A stretch of 64,000 bases of DNA. Source: Psychrobacter sp. UBA3480. Its GTDB lineage: Bacteria; Pseudomonadota; Gammaproteobacteria; Pseudomonadales; Moraxellaceae. The DNA is taken from the NCBI RefSeq assembly GCF_002377945.1, contig NZ_DFQV01000028.1:7486-71485 (forward strand). The letters are read 5' to 3'. Made by a program: the position numbers and the translations under genes. The notes below the pieces were generated by a model, which was not told the origin of the DNA, searched no databases, and saw nothing but the letters and a program-made list of their open reading frames with translations. Of the stretch, positions 26,847 through 35,702 are shown in pieces (the stretch's first letter is position 1; every line of letters begins with the position of its first letter).

Positions 26847-27461
26847 TTAGGCATGACTTTTTATCAATTCATGCGCTTCATCTAATCGCACAAGGTTTTT
26901 AACGAACGTGGACAACTGTGATTCCAGCACTAAAGCGTCATCAGTTTTGTTCTCAATGACGTGTAATGGCTTTGATGTTGCAGGCGGGTTGTAACCTGTC
27001 ACTTCATTATGAGCATCCCAATTGGCCAATTTCCAATTATCTCGCGCCTCATTTCGGGAAACCAGACGAGTTTTTGCCAAATCGGCATCAGTGCTCATCC
27101 ACACGAGTACTAAAATAGCGTCAAATGGCTTAATTATCTCTTCTAGACGATCCAACCAGGCGTCATCTAAAAACTGCTCCATAAACGGGGCGTTGCAAAT
27201 CACATCTGTTGTACGCAAAGATATGTTATCGACTGCAAGCGCCTCTAGTGTTGCATATTCAAGCGGAGCCACCTTGTCTTGATAGACATCACTCTCGCGA
27301 TCGGTACTAGCTTGACCTAAAATCGATAAGATTTTTGGGCTAAAAGCATGGCTCATCGTGTCCTTATCTAAAAAGACTGCACCTAGCGATTCTGCTAAAT
27401 CTTCACTGAAACGGGATTTGCCACTACCGGCGGGGCCGCCAACCAATATCAACTTTCTCAT
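26847..27461 (-). CDS. P-loop kinase-like ATPase (AAA_33 type)
   Basis: 204 residues from the ATG at 27461; an ATG two codons earlier lies too close to the TAGGA ribosome site. Walker A is GGPAGSGKS near the N-terminus, followed by the strand-Asp VFLDKDTMS. A second hydrophobic strand, DAILVLVWMSTDADLAKTRL, and the Arg-rich SRNEARDNWK segment resemble the lid of small kinases such as zeta toxins, chloramphenicol phosphotransferase or polynucleotide kinase-like proteins. The substrate is unknown. It lies upstream of cas12a on the same strand but is separated by a hairpin, so it is probably independent. No antitoxin partner is obvious. Confidence 0.75.
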   Translation of the reverse strand: MRKLILVGGPAGSGKSRFSEDLAESLGAVFLDKDTMSHAFSPKILSILGQASTDRESDVYQDKVAPLEYATLEALAVDNISLRTTDVICNAPFMEQFLDDAWLDRLEEIIKPFDAILVLVWMSTDADLAKTRLVSRNEARDNWKLANWDAHNEVTGYNPPATSKPLHVIENKTDDALVLESQLSTFVKNLVRLDEAHELIKSHA

Positions 27462-27506
27462 AAACATTCCTATAATTTAAGTAAGTGCTCTAACCAAGTG
27501 TATCTA

Positions 27507-28130
27507 TTAATCGTTAACCACAACACCTAGATTTGCATCAAAAACAGTTTTGCCTCGACGGATAGAAGGGGCGAGGGGTCCTGTATCGTGTAATAAAGAA
27601 TAAGCAGGCTCTCTTCTAACACCTTCATGGTATGACTTAAAGTATCCTGCCCGATACAAGCTATATAAATACGATTGAGCATAAGTATAACTAACATCTA
27701 TGTCGTAATGCTCTTTTATATACTCTAACACCGTCTCAATTTCGAACACTATATCGTTACTAGTATTTATAACTCTAATAGCTTCCCAAACGTAGTTTCT
27801 ATGCTCGGATTCTTGATATATTCCCTTTAGATCAATCTGAGGTGGCATTTTAGATGCTTTAATAACGCTAAAGACAAATCGTTTACCACCAGTAGGACTT
27901 TTACCTAGCGGCTCTTTGGCGATATATCCAGCTTTCGCCCAAGCATCAAGCCATGACTTTACTTGTTCATAGCTGAGTTTAGTAAGCTCGACTAACTCAA
28001 GGGTTTGCACAGGTTCTGACAAACCAACAAGAGCATTCCATAGGGTTATTTTCGTGAAGTCACCACGAACAAACACTGGATTCCCCGGCATTTTCCCTTC
28101 AAGCACAGGGTTAGGATGGGCATTTTCCAT
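27507..28130 (-). CDS. Winged-helix DNA-binding protein, unknown
   Basis: 207 residues; start at 28130 with AAAGG six bases before the ATG. Residues 25-80 form a winged-helix-like unit (LELVELTKLSYEQVKSWLDAWAKAGYIAKE, where the wing follows). A second similar unit seems to lie at 105-170 (IVFEIETVLEYIKEHYDIDVSYTYAQSYLYSLYRAGYF). The C-terminus (PLAPSIRRGKTVFDANLG) is polar. Two such domains suggest a regulator, and proteins of this look are common in phages and integrative elements, but no family is claimed. It is transcribed away from the 28314 gene. Confidence 0.65.
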   Translation of the reverse strand: MENAHPNPVLEGKMPGNPVFVRGDFTKITLWNALVGLSEPVQTLELVELTKLSYEQVKSWLDAWAKAGYIAKEPLGKSPTGGKRFVFSVIKASKMPPQIDLKGIYQESEHRNYVWEAIRVINTSNDIVFEIETVLEYIKEHYDIDVSYTYAQSYLYSLYRAGYFKSYHEGVRREPAYSLLHDTGPLAPSIRRGKTVFDANLGVVVND

Positions 28131-28313
28131 ACGAGACCTTTAGCGATAATTTGAATAAATTGTAATAATTATTTATTGTAACCATAATTTATACTAAAAT
28201 ACACTATATTTCCCTCTAACAATATATTCAATACGTTCGACTACCTCTTAAGCAGTATTATTGAGGTTTGATCTCTGCTTGACCCAAAATAATTTTAGCA
28301 AAAGGCATGAAAC

Positions 28314-28565
28314 ATGAATAACCTATTAGCCGGTATGGTTCTAGTAGTAGGTCTTATCTGGTCGGTGAGCTGTCTATTTTTTCAAGATACAGAATCGGAA
28401 ATTAAGACTAAAACCGAGATAGTGGAAACAGGGCAGAAGAGCAGCAATGCCTTTGCTCAACATCAAGCCATAGCAGCACAAAAAGATTTGATGGAGATCC
28501 AGCAAGACCAAGCAGAAGAAGGTTTGGATCAGACGAGTGAGTCGTTAGGGGAGTCTGTTAGGTAA
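28314..28565 (+). CDS. Small single-pass membrane protein, unknown
   Basis: 83 residues with one N-terminal hydrophobic segment (LLAGMVLVVGLIWSVSCLF) that could be a membrane anchor or signal sequence, followed by a charged helical tail rich in Gln and Glu (AIAAQKDLMEIQQDQAEEGL). AAAGG lies eight bases before the ATG and a strong terminator follows at once. The clean start and terminator support a real gene; the function is unknown. Confidence 0.6.
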   Translation: MNNLLAGMVLVVGLIWSVSCLFFQDTESEIKTKTEIVETGQKSSNAFAQHQAIAAQKDLMEIQQDQAEEGLDQTSESLGESVR

Positions 28566-28590
28566 TAATTACGGGTTATAATCGTACAAG

Positions 28591-28612
28591 GCCGCCGACT
28601 AAGGCGGTTTTT
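28591..28612 (+). terminator. Rho-independent terminator
   Basis: CCGCC / GGCGG stem over a GACTAA loop followed by seven T residues, just after the 28314 gene. Confidence 0.85.
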
Positions 28613-28722
28613 TTGTGGGCAAAATTAGCATGATTAGAATATACCGCAGCACCACCAGAACCTTTAATTTACTTTATATTGTTTTAATTTTCTTTAAATG
28701 CCTTTAATTATTATATAAAATC

Positions 28723-28751
28723 TTGCAATAGTACGAATTATTGGTTATAAT
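28723..28751 (+). promoter_or_regulatory. Promoter P3 with GTACGA box
   Basis: TTGCAA (28723), 17 bp, TATAAT (28746). The spacer TAGTACGAATTATTGGT is close to the family consensus. A 5' hairpin at 28761-28782 (bulged A, GGC / GCC, loop AGTCA) begins nine bases after the -10. Confidence 0.8.
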
Positions 28752-28803
28752 TACAAGCAAGAGATAGGCAGTCAGCCACCTCAAAATTCAATAAGGACAC
28801 AAC

Positions 28804-29400
28804 ATGCAAACTGTACTAGATAAAACCGAAGCACAAACTATTGAAACGCTGTTCAAAGACATCTTTAAAGTGACGGATGCTGAGTCAGCAACCTTTGAAT
28901 TACAAAGTATCTTAGGCTGCACTAACTACCACACCAATATCTCCAATGGCGTAAAAACCATCGGCAAGTCAGTATTCGTTGAAAATAACGTGAAAGTACG
29001 CTTATCTACGAGTCTCGCAGAAGTTGATATGTTGGTATGTTTGGTTCTAGGGACCAATGAAGAAGTTAATAAACCAGAAGATATCTATACGCTAGACGAT
29101 AGCCTTGTTTTTAGCTCGATCAAAACGGTGTCACCTGCAATCTATCATGAATACATCTATAACGAAGACCCTAAAATCCGAATTGAGCCGCCATTAGCTT
29201 TTGATATGTCGTTTAGTTTGATGTATGCAATAGATTTGGTAGAGGAATTGATAATAGATAAGGCGGATGGTTTTATTCCAATGTTAGATATCGCCACCAC
29301 CCTACTTAATGAAAATCCCATACAAAACGTTGTTGATGAAAATGTCATTAGCAAATTGATTGAAGATGTTAAAGCACAAGCGTTATCATTCATCAGCTAG
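28804..29400 (+). CDS. Hypothetical protein under P3
   Basis: 198 residues, no recognised family. AAGGA lies seven bases before the ATG. The sequence is mildly acidic and mixed alpha/beta without signal peptide or membrane helix. An N-terminal helix (TEAQTIETLFKDIFKV) is followed by short strands (VKVRLSTSLAEVDMLVCLVLG) and a helical end (VISKLIEDVKAQALSFIS). It is a single-gene unit between promoter P3 and a strong terminator. Its interest lies mainly in sharing promoter and leader structure with the HTH and operon genes near the origin. Confidence 0.75.
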   Translation: MQTVLDKTEAQTIETLFKDIFKVTDAESATFELQSILGCTNYHTNISNGVKTIGKSVFVENNVKVRLSTSLAEVDMLVCLVLGTNEEVNKPEDIYTLDDSLVFSSIKTVSPAIYHEYIYNEDPKIRIEPPLAFDMSFSLMYAIDLVEELIIDKADGFIPMLDIATTLLNENPIQNVVDENVISKLIEDVKAQALSFIS

Positions 29401-29427
29401 CTCAAAAACAGCCAATCAGAAACCAAT

Positions 29428-29460
29428 AAAAAAGCCGATTGTCATCAATCGGCTTTTTTA
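29428..29460 (+). terminator. Rho-independent terminator
   Basis: AAAAAGCCGATTG / CAATCGGCTTTTT stem with loop TCAT; strong and nearly symmetric. Confidence 0.9.
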
Positions 29461-29483
29461 TTAAAATAAATAGCGACCAATAA

Positions 29484-29512
29484 TTGATAGTGTACGAAAT
29501 AATGGCTATAAT
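29484..29512 (+). promoter_or_regulatory. Promoter P4 with GTACGA box
   Basis: TTGATA (29484), 17 bp, TATAAT (29507); spacer GTGTACGAAATAATGGC. AAATAGCGA lies upstream. A hairpin with GGC / GCC around AATAGT, with the A before it unpaired (29521-29541), starts eight bases after the -10. Confidence 0.8.
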
Positions 29513-29570
29513 ATATTAATGATTAGGCAATAGTGCCACTCTATGACAGAATAAAAACAGAGGTTAGAAT

Positions 29571-30428
29571 ATGGAGCAGGTTATCGACATTAGCAATGTG
29601 TCCAAAACGGATCTTTTACAAATGACAGAAACAGAGGTTTTTGATTTTATTATCGATACTGCAGAGGGTGATGCAGGTGACGAGCTACTGGCTCAGCTCG
29701 ACACATTAACAGAGACTCAAGCCACGCGCTTAAGATACAACACGGTTAAAAGATTTCAAGAGTGCCATAAAAAACCTACTAAACGCCACGGTATCTACAC
29801 CTTAAGAGATTACTTTTCAGATTTCGATGGCATGGTTTTTGGTCTAAACACTCCGGTAGCCAGTAGCTTATCTATCGTTGATATGTACTTATTTAAAGGG
29901 ACCAGCACAAAGGTATTTGAGTCAGAGTGGGCAAATGAAGGCAGTGCTAAAAACCACGTTGTTAAAAAATGGTCGAGCTTAATTAGAAACAAGATCGCGC
30001 AAGACGCGCTGGCCAATAAAAATCGTCGGGAAGAAGAGGCTGAAATGCTGCAATGGGTAAGCGTAGGCTCTATTTTTGCTGTGTTGACGGTGATGGCGGA
30101 TCAAACACCTGGATCGGCCCACGCACCGCGTGAGTTCTATCAGGTAGTAGAAATCAAGAGTATCTACACGGTCATTATTAAGAAGCTAGAAACCATCGTG
30201 CCAATTGGCGATGTGGCTAAACCTGTACTTGACTCATTCGTCGGCAAGCCAATAGAAAAGCGCCTAGCAACAGGTACATTCTTTGGAGTGGGCGGTATGG
30301 ATGGCTATCGATATCTACGCTTTGAAGCAGGGCACCGCGACACTCATGCATACTTGGTGAAAAAGTCTACAACAGATGATCAGTACCGCCCAATTAAGAA
30401 GTTGATTGAGTCACAACCTACACATTAA
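29571..30428 (+). CDS. Hypothetical protein under P4
   Basis: 285 residues, not recognised. AGAGG lies seven bases before the ATG. The N-terminal 60 residues are acidic (DIIDTAEGDAGDELLAQLD-like). The middle has a basic helical stretch (RNKIAQDALANKNRREEEAEMLQW), then a short hydrophobic segment (VGSIFAVLTVMA) and a strand-rich C-terminal half (REFYQVVEIKSIYTVIIKKLETI, GTFFGVGGMDGYRYLRFEAGHRD). No motif indicates an activity. It ends just before the hairpin at 30485, which is both its likely terminator and an IS-end-like sequence. Confidence 0.75.
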   Translation: MEQVIDISNVSKTDLLQMTETEVFDFIIDTAEGDAGDELLAQLDTLTETQATRLRYNTVKRFQECHKKPTKRHGIYTLRDYFSDFDGMVFGLNTPVASSLSIVDMYLFKGTSTKVFESEWANEGSAKNHVVKKWSSLIRNKIAQDALANKNRREEEAEMLQWVSVGSIFAVLTVMADQTPGSAHAPREFYQVVEIKSIYTVIIKKLETIVPIGDVAKPVLDSFVGKPIEKRLATGTFFGVGGMDGYRYLRFEAGHRDTHAYLVKKSTTDDQYRPIKKLIESQPTH

Positions 30429-30484
30429 CCAGTATTGCGCTCAATGTTTAGTACGAAACATCTACAACCATGATGAATAATAAT

Positions 30485-30529
30485 ACGAACTGCCTACTAC
30501 ATTAGAAGTAGAGACAGTTCGTTTTTTTT
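30485..30529. repeat. Solo IS605-type end hairpin, doubling as terminator
   Basis: ACGAACTG and CAGTTCGT form the outer arms and an inner CTACTACATTAGAAGTAG hairpin matches the ends of the tnpB element (CACTACTTTAGAAGTAGGG at about 22091). A run of eight T residues follows on the + strand. No transposon gene is attached, so it is either a relic of an excised element or a terminator derived from one. Confidence 0.6.
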
Positions 30530-30531
30530 GG

Positions 30532-32184
30532 CTAAAAACTACCAATATCGTATTTTTCGCTTACAGCATCCGCCTTTCTGTTCGTATCCCTTCTATCAGC
30601 CCATTTCAACATGGTTCCCGGTCTGCGATCTTCACTTGAGTCTTCATTAGACACCTCTTCCAAATCAGGACTGGCAGACTCCATCTCGCCAGCATCTACA
30701 GACTTTTCATCCAACTTAACCTCACCTGAATTACCAACGCCTTGTAGAGCCATCTGATAGATAGATGCAAGGTTGCCTTCGTGGTAGTAAAGCCATTTAG
30801 CGACTGGTTTATATTCAGAGTTTTTGAATGCAGCATACTCATCACCACCCTTAACAAGTGGCCAGAAGATAAACCAAACCAATGCCACCGCTAAAAAAGC
30901 TTTGTCTGCGAGAGGATGCCAACCGAACCTATCGCCCAATCGGGCAACAATTGACGTTAGTGCTAACACAAGGTTTAGTATCAAAAAGAACGCTGATAGC
31001 CCTAATGCGATGATCGGCATCATGATTGACTTGTATGCTTGAACGCCAATCTCTATTCTTTGATATTTTGTAATCCCTTCATACTTGCCAGCAGCGACAC
31101 GGGCTTTTTTCATATAGCTTGGCGTAGGATCTTTGTAGCCCGCATCATTCATGTATGACCCACCTAAAACCAAACCAGGCAAGCCTTTCTCAATAAGTGC
31201 GCGGCCATCCTCTCTAAAGTCATCATCTCCAGGATACGCTTCTGTAATACCTGTTTTCTCAGCATACAAACGTCTTGTATCCGCATGATCAAGAAAATAA
31301 GATTGAGTGTTCGGCTTAATGCTTGTTTTAAAGCCATAGACTCTATTCATCACCTCACGCCACTCTTTGTTAGCATTGCTAGGCTTTCGAATGCTGTACT
31401 TTTGATGATGGATAACGTTTGGCAGATAATACTTATCAAAAAGCTCATCAAGCTTTTCTATTTGGTTGATGTTCCCTTTACTACGTGAATCAAAGTACTG
31501 GTCATCGTTATACGCGCACACATAATGATCCTTAATAGCCTGTTTATACAAATCCTCATCAAACCCCGTTAACAAAGCTTTGTAGGGGAAGAAGGCTTTT
31601 TCTAAACGACTCTCAAAACCCAGCTGCTTTGCTGACTTATCTGCACACCAGCCTCTTACTGCCACTTCAAGTTTCCGGTTCTGCTGGTACTTAGTACGGT
31701 AGTCTGTACTAAACCGACTAAATGGGTATACAAGCTTACCAAAGGCACCAGGTTCGTAAGTTTCTTTGAGGCCTTCAAATCTATATACAGGTACTAAGGT
31801 GTTATGTGCGGCATTAATCAAGACGGCTTTATTAAAGTCTTGCGTATCAGCGTTTTTTAAAACGTGAACAATCAACTTGTCTTGTATAACAAAGCTCAAC
31901 GGGATAGAGACCACACTGGCCCAAAAGAAGGCTAAATAAGTATCCTTGTTGCTACTCCAGTAACCATCTGCAAAACGAGTTGATATCCATACTCGCGTAG
32001 CGATTAAGGCCAAACCTAGTCCTGCAATGACTTTACCCCAAAGTTCCATACTTGAGGTGACAAGCGCATCATTTGAGTAGCTAAGCATGCCATAGACAGT
32101 CGTGTTTAGTATCAGCTCGATAGCAAAATAACTTAGTGTCAAGACAATCAATGCCGAACCAAGCTTGGTTTTATTTGCTGCCAT
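30532..32184 (-). CDS. Multi-pass membrane protein with large soluble domain, unknown
   Basis: 550 residues; AAGGA lies ten bases before the ATG at 32184. Three membrane helices at the N-terminus (around 10-30, 48-64, 83-103) are followed by a 270-residue soluble region rich in Tyr, Lys and Asp. Two more helices follow (IMMPIIALGLSAFFLILNLVLALTSIV; AFLAVALVWFIFWPLV) and then an acidic tail of about 100 residues. No recognised family. A reverse-strand promoter, TTGCTA - 17 bp - TACTAT, lies around 32245-32275, overlapping the conserved AAATAGCAA tract that precedes P5. Confidence 0.75.
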   Translation of the reverse strand: MAANKTKLGSALIVLTLSYFAIELILNTTVYGMLSYSNDALVTSSMELWGKVIAGLGLALIATRVWISTRFADGYWSSNKDTYLAFFWASVVSIPLSFVIQDKLIVHVLKNADTQDFNKAVLINAAHNTLVPVYRFEGLKETYEPGAFGKLVYPFSRFSTDYRTKYQQNRKLEVAVRGWCADKSAKQLGFESRLEKAFFPYKALLTGFDEDLYKQAIKDHYVCAYNDDQYFDSRSKGNINQIEKLDELFDKYYLPNVIHHQKYSIRKPSNANKEWREVMNRVYGFKTSIKPNTQSYFLDHADTRRLYAEKTGITEAYPGDDDFREDGRALIEKGLPGLVLGGSYMNDAGYKDPTPSYMKKARVAAGKYEGITKYQRIEIGVQAYKSIMMPIIALGLSAFFLILNLVLALTSIVARLGDRFGWHPLADKAFLAVALVWFIFWPLVKGGDEYAAFKNSEYKPVAKWLYYHEGNLASIYQMALQGVGNSGEVKLDEKSVDAGEMESASPDLEEVSNEDSSEDRRPGTMLKWADRRDTNRKADAVSEKYDIGSF

Positions 32185-32288
32185 TTAAAATATTCCTTTT
32201 TACTTTGTTACCCAAGCAGCGGTAGGGAGCACCGGCACCATTCAATAACCAATATAGTAAGATATATTAAAATAAATAGCAATTAGAA

Positions 32289-32317
32289 TTGACTAGGTAC
32301 GAAATATTGGTTATTAT
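32289..32317 (+). promoter_or_regulatory. Promoter P5 with GTACGA box, no gene in its direction
   Basis: TTGACT (32289), 17 bp, TATTAT (32312); spacer AGGTACGAAATATTGGT is near-consensus. It points right, into the 3' end of the reverse-strand 32355 gene, and only a tiny frame follows. It may be an orphan left by rearrangement or make an antisense transcript. Confidence 0.65.
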
Positions 32318-32354
32318 ATATTGGTGATTTGGAGAGATTAAATTGTAATAGACA

Positions 32355-32957
32355 TTATGATGCGACTGTACCTTTACGAGCTTTTAGCCTCTTAATAACA
32401 AATTCACAAACCTGATCGGTTGATAGATGTTCTTGAATCAACTCCCTTAATACACGTTTGGTCATAGAGGTTTTGACCATAATGTCATGCAGCCTGGAAA
32501 GCTCGATTAACTCTTCTTTCCAAAGCATCGTTGCAAGATCATAAGTGTTTTGGGCGGGGTTGGGGCTACTTGTTCGCACTATGGCAATAGAGCCTAAGTC
32601 ATCAATCAACAATATACCGATATGTTTTGGTGTGGTACTCAAAGCGCCAACAAGGTGTTTACTATGCGTGCATAGCCAAACTTTATTAAATACGTTGGAG
32701 TAGGCGATGGACTGAGAAGGCCATCTTTTCAAACTGTCTTTCTCAGACTTCACCTCAAAACCAATAAGTTTATCGGAGGCTAAGACAACATCAGCACGAA
32801 AAGCCTTATTAACTTGTGACTCAGGATCTTTGTTGTAGAATCCCAGTTCATTTATTAAGGCGGTATCATCTTTGAACAGGTAGTTGGTTTCAATCCAAGC
32901 ATGTAGCAACTGGTTAATGTGCTGCACGCTAAGAGGGTCTTGATTAGGCAATGCCAT
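32355..32957 (-). CDS. sce7726-family protein (nuclease-like fold)
   Basis: 200 residues. The central part has the PD-(D/E)XK-like pattern seen in sce7726-family proteins: FRADVVLAS, then GFEVKSEKDSL (D and E-x-K), then the QSIAYSNVFNKVWLCTHSKH strand-helix. The C-terminal helical part (ATMLWKEELIELSRL, LLIDDLGSIAIV earlier) also fits. These proteins are scattered in phages and genomic islands; their role is not established to my knowledge. Start at 32957 with AAGGG upstream. It stands alone, facing away from nrdA, and its 3' end covers the outflow of promoter P5. Confidence 0.7.
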   Translation of the reverse strand: MALPNQDPLSVQHINQLLHAWIETNYLFKDDTALINELGFYNKDPESQVNKAFRADVVLASDKLIGFEVKSEKDSLKRWPSQSIAYSNVFNKVWLCTHSKHLVGALSTTPKHIGILLIDDLGSIAIVRTSSPNPAQNTYDLATMLWKEELIELSRLHDIMVKTSMTKRVLRELIQEHLSTDQVCEFVIKRLKARKGTVAS

Positions 32958-33119
32958 AATTTTCCCTTTTTAGTCGTACTAATATAAATAACTGTTTTAA
33001 CAAAATTATTTTACAGCAATCAGATTGATAAGGCTTGGTTTTTAAAGGCGCAAGCGAGATATCGCTATATCTAGAGCATATTTCCGCAGATTCGGCAATC
33101 TAGTATTTCACACTAATAA

Positions 33120-33165
33120 CGGCTATATTGTGCTTAGTTTCAAGTAATGGCGCTATATATAGTTA
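33120..33165 (+). promoter_or_regulatory. Candidate pair of NrdR boxes upstream of nrdA
   Basis: Two sites match the 16-base NrdR box core: CTATATTGTG (from 33123) and CTATATATAG (from 33153). They are 30 bases apart, about three helical turns, the usual arrangement. A third similar core, CTATATCTAG, is at 33065. NrdR represses ribonucleotide reductase genes when dATP is high, so this is the expected control for nrdA. The 352-base gap 32958-33309 holds nothing else I can name. Confidence 0.55.
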
Positions 33166-33309
33166 TTGGTTCTTTATCCAAAAGCGGCTTTTTTCCTACA
33201 TTCGTTCTCTAGGTAGTTTAGCTGCTGCTATTTATTGTTCTATTTTTGGAACGATACTTGTCTGGCGCAAGCCAGCATGATAATCCTAGCGAATGACAAC
33301 GAGGTCAAC

Positions 33310-35586
33310 ATGACACATATTGATAATATCAAAGTAACCAAAAGAGACGGACGGCTTGAGCCAATCAATCTTGATAAGATTCACAAGGTAATTGCTTGGG
33401 CAGCAGAGGGATTAGAAAACGTTTCTGTCTCGGAAGTAGAGCTCAAATCTCACATTCAGTTTTATGACGAAATCAAAACACGCGATATCCATGAAACGAT
33501 CATCAAGGCCGCAGCTGACCTCATTACAGAACATACGCCTGACTACCAATATCTTGCCGCACGTTTGGCTGTATTTCATTTGCGTAAAATCGCATACGGT
33601 CGTTTCACCCCGCCTCATTTGTTAAAACAAGTACAGACTCAAACTGCCGCTAAGCGTTATGACGCTCATATCCTAGAAGATTATAGTGAAGCTGAATTTG
33701 ATGAGCTTAATGACTATATCAACCATTGGCGCGATATGAATCTTGCTTATGCGGCTGTTGAGCAGATGATGGGTAAGTACTTGGTCCAAGACCGTGTGAC
33801 CAAAACTGTTTATGAAAGCCCTCAATTCTTATATATGTTAGTTGGTATGTGCTTATTTGCATCTTACAAGAAAGATGAGCGCATGGACTATGTTAAACGC
33901 TTCTATGACACCGTATCTCAATTCAAAATCTCTTTACCGACGCCTATCATGGCAGGTGTGCGTACGCCATCACGTCAGTTCAGCTCATGTGTTCTGATTG
34001 AGTGTGACGACAGCCTGGACTCTATCAACGCAACAACGAGCGGTATTGTACGTTACGTCTCTCAACGTGCAGGTATCGGCGTGAACGCTGGCCGTATTCG
34101 TGGTCTTGGTAGCCCTATTCGCGGTGGCGAAGCGCAGCATACTGGTTGTATCCCGTTCTATAAGCTATTCCAAACAGCGGTTAAATGCTGCTCACAGGGC
34201 GGGGTTCGTGGCGGTGCCGCAACTTTATTCTATCCTTTATGGCATTTAGAAGCTGAGTCGTTATTGGTGCTTAAGAACAACCGCGGCGTCGAAGACAACC
34301 GTGTTCGTCACATGGATTATGGTATCCAGATCAACAAAACCTTATATACGCGTCTGATCAAAGGCCAAAATATCACCTTGTTCTCTCCAAGCGACGTACC
34401 AGGTCTTTATGACGCGTTCTTTGAAGACCAAGATGAGTTCGAACGACTCTACACCATGTATGAGCAAGATGAATCAATCATGCATCATACCGTGGCGGCG
34501 CAGGACTTGTTCAGCACGCTAATGCAAGAACGTGCCAGCACAGGTCGTATCTATATTCAAAATGTCGATCATTGCAACACACACAGCCCGTTTGATCCAA
34601 CGGTGGCACCTATCCGCCAGTCAAACCTATGTATGGAAATTGCATTACCGACTAAGCCGCTTGATAACATCAATGATGAAGAAGGCGAGATTGCGCTTTG
34701 TACGCTATCTGCAGTTAACTTGGGTATGATTAGCGATGTGAAAGACATCGAAGAGCCAGCTGAATTGATTGTACGTGCGCTTGATGCATTGCTTGATTAT
34801 CAAGACTACCCTGTAGCAGCTGCTAAGAACGCAAGTATGCGTCGTCGTACGCTAGGTGTAGGCGTTATTAACTATGCCTACTATCTTGCTAAGAACGGGG
34901 TTAAGTACTCAGATGGTAGTGGTAACGCACTGACGCACCAGACCTTTGAAGCACTGCAGTACTATCTTTTGAAGGCCTCTAACAAACTGGCTAATGAGTT
35001 TGGTGCTTGCCCTGCATTCAATGAGACCACGTACTCTCAAGGTATCCTACCTATCGATACTTATAAGAAAGACCTTGATAACGTGTGCAATGAGCCTTTG
35101 GCGTTTGATTGGGAAACGCTGCGCGCAGATATCGTTGCAAGCGGTCTTAGAAACTCAACATTGACAGCGCTTATGCCATCTGAGACATCAAGCCAGATAG
35201 CAAATGCTACCAATGGTATTGAGCCGCCGCGTGGACTGGTTTCTGTTAAGTCATCAAAAGACGGTATCTTAAAGCAAGTTGTACCTGAAATTGAGCGCTT
35301 ACGTGGTAACTACGAGCTATTATGGTCCATGCCTAACAACGATGGTTATCTGAACCTGGTGGCGATCATGCAGAAGTTTGTGGATCAAAGCATCTCTGCT
35401 AATACCAACTACGACCCATCGCTGTACGAAGGCGGGCGAGTACCGATGAAAACGCTCCTTAAAGACCTTCTGAAAGCTTACAAGCTTGGCGTTAAGACTT
35501 TGTACTACCATAACACTCGTGACGGTGCTAACGACGCTCAGGACGACATGGAAGACGATTGTGCAGGCGGTGCTTGCAAGATCTAA
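33310..35586 (+). CDS. nrdA: Ribonucleoside-diphosphate reductase alpha subunit, class Ia
   Basis: 758 residues from the ATG at 33310, matching the length and N-terminus of E. coli NrdA (VTKRDGRLEPINLDKIHKV); an upstream in-frame ATG at 33235 would add 25 residues with no family support. It reduces NDPs to dNDPs together with NrdB. The ATP-cone lies at residues 5-90. Catalytic features are present: Cys in QFSSCVLIEC, N and E around NLCMEIALP, Cys in EIALCTLSAVN, the radical-transfer Tyr pair in TLYYHNTRDG, and the C-terminal shuttle cysteines in DDCAGGACKI. nrdB is not adjacent. A strong terminator follows, and its 3' end is duplicated at 37781. Confidence 0.97.
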   Translation: MTHIDNIKVTKRDGRLEPINLDKIHKVIAWAAEGLENVSVSEVELKSHIQFYDEIKTRDIHETIIKAAADLITEHTPDYQYLAARLAVFHLRKIAYGRFTPPHLLKQVQTQTAAKRYDAHILEDYSEAEFDELNDYINHWRDMNLAYAAVEQMMGKYLVQDRVTKTVYESPQFLYMLVGMCLFASYKKDERMDYVKRFYDTVSQFKISLPTPIMAGVRTPSRQFSSCVLIECDDSLDSINATTSGIVRYVSQRAGIGVNAGRIRGLGSPIRGGEAQHTGCIPFYKLFQTAVKCCSQGGVRGGAATLFYPLWHLEAESLLVLKNNRGVEDNRVRHMDYGIQINKTLYTRLIKGQNITLFSPSDVPGLYDAFFEDQDEFERLYTMYEQDESIMHHTVAAQDLFSTLMQERASTGRIYIQNVDHCNTHSPFDPTVAPIRQSNLCMEIALPTKPLDNINDEEGEIALCTLSAVNLGMISDVKDIEEPAELIVRALDALLDYQDYPVAAAKNASMRRRTLGVGVINYAYYLAKNGVKYSDGSGNALTHQTFEALQYYLLKASNKLANEFGACPAFNETTYSQGILPIDTYKKDLDNVCNEPLAFDWETLRADIVASGLRNSTLTALMPSETSSQIANATNGIEPPRGLVSVKSSKDGILKQVVPEIERLRGNYELLWSMPNNDGYLNLVAIMQKFVDQSISANTNYDPSLYEGGRVPMKTLLKDLLKAYKLGVKTLYYHNTRDGANDAQDDMEDDCAGGACKI

Positions 35587-35670
35587 TAACAGTGGTAATT
35601 AATACAGAAAAGGGCGGGCTTTAATTATAAAGCCCGCCCTTTTCTTGTAAAGGTGATCTAAAAAATAATT
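35501..35670 (+). repeat. Direct repeat copy A (nrdA 3' end plus terminator)
   Basis: The last 28 codons of nrdA, the terminator and about 25 bases beyond recur at 37781-37950 at a constant offset of 2280 bases, with roughly nine in ten bases identical. The two copies bound a three-gene insert. Confidence 0.9.
35608..35645 (+). terminator. Terminator of nrdA
   Basis: AAAGGGCGGGCTTT / AAAGCCCGCCCTTTT stem over AATTAT; very strong. Confidence 0.92.
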
Positions 35671-35702
35671 GGAAAGCGCAACCCTCTATTTTTTAAACAG
35701 AC

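Noticed and set aside
26847..27461. Zeta toxin of a toxin-antitoxin pair
   Set aside because: The P-loop and general build are similar, but no epsilon-like antitoxin gene is next to it and zeta-specific residues could not be confirmed.
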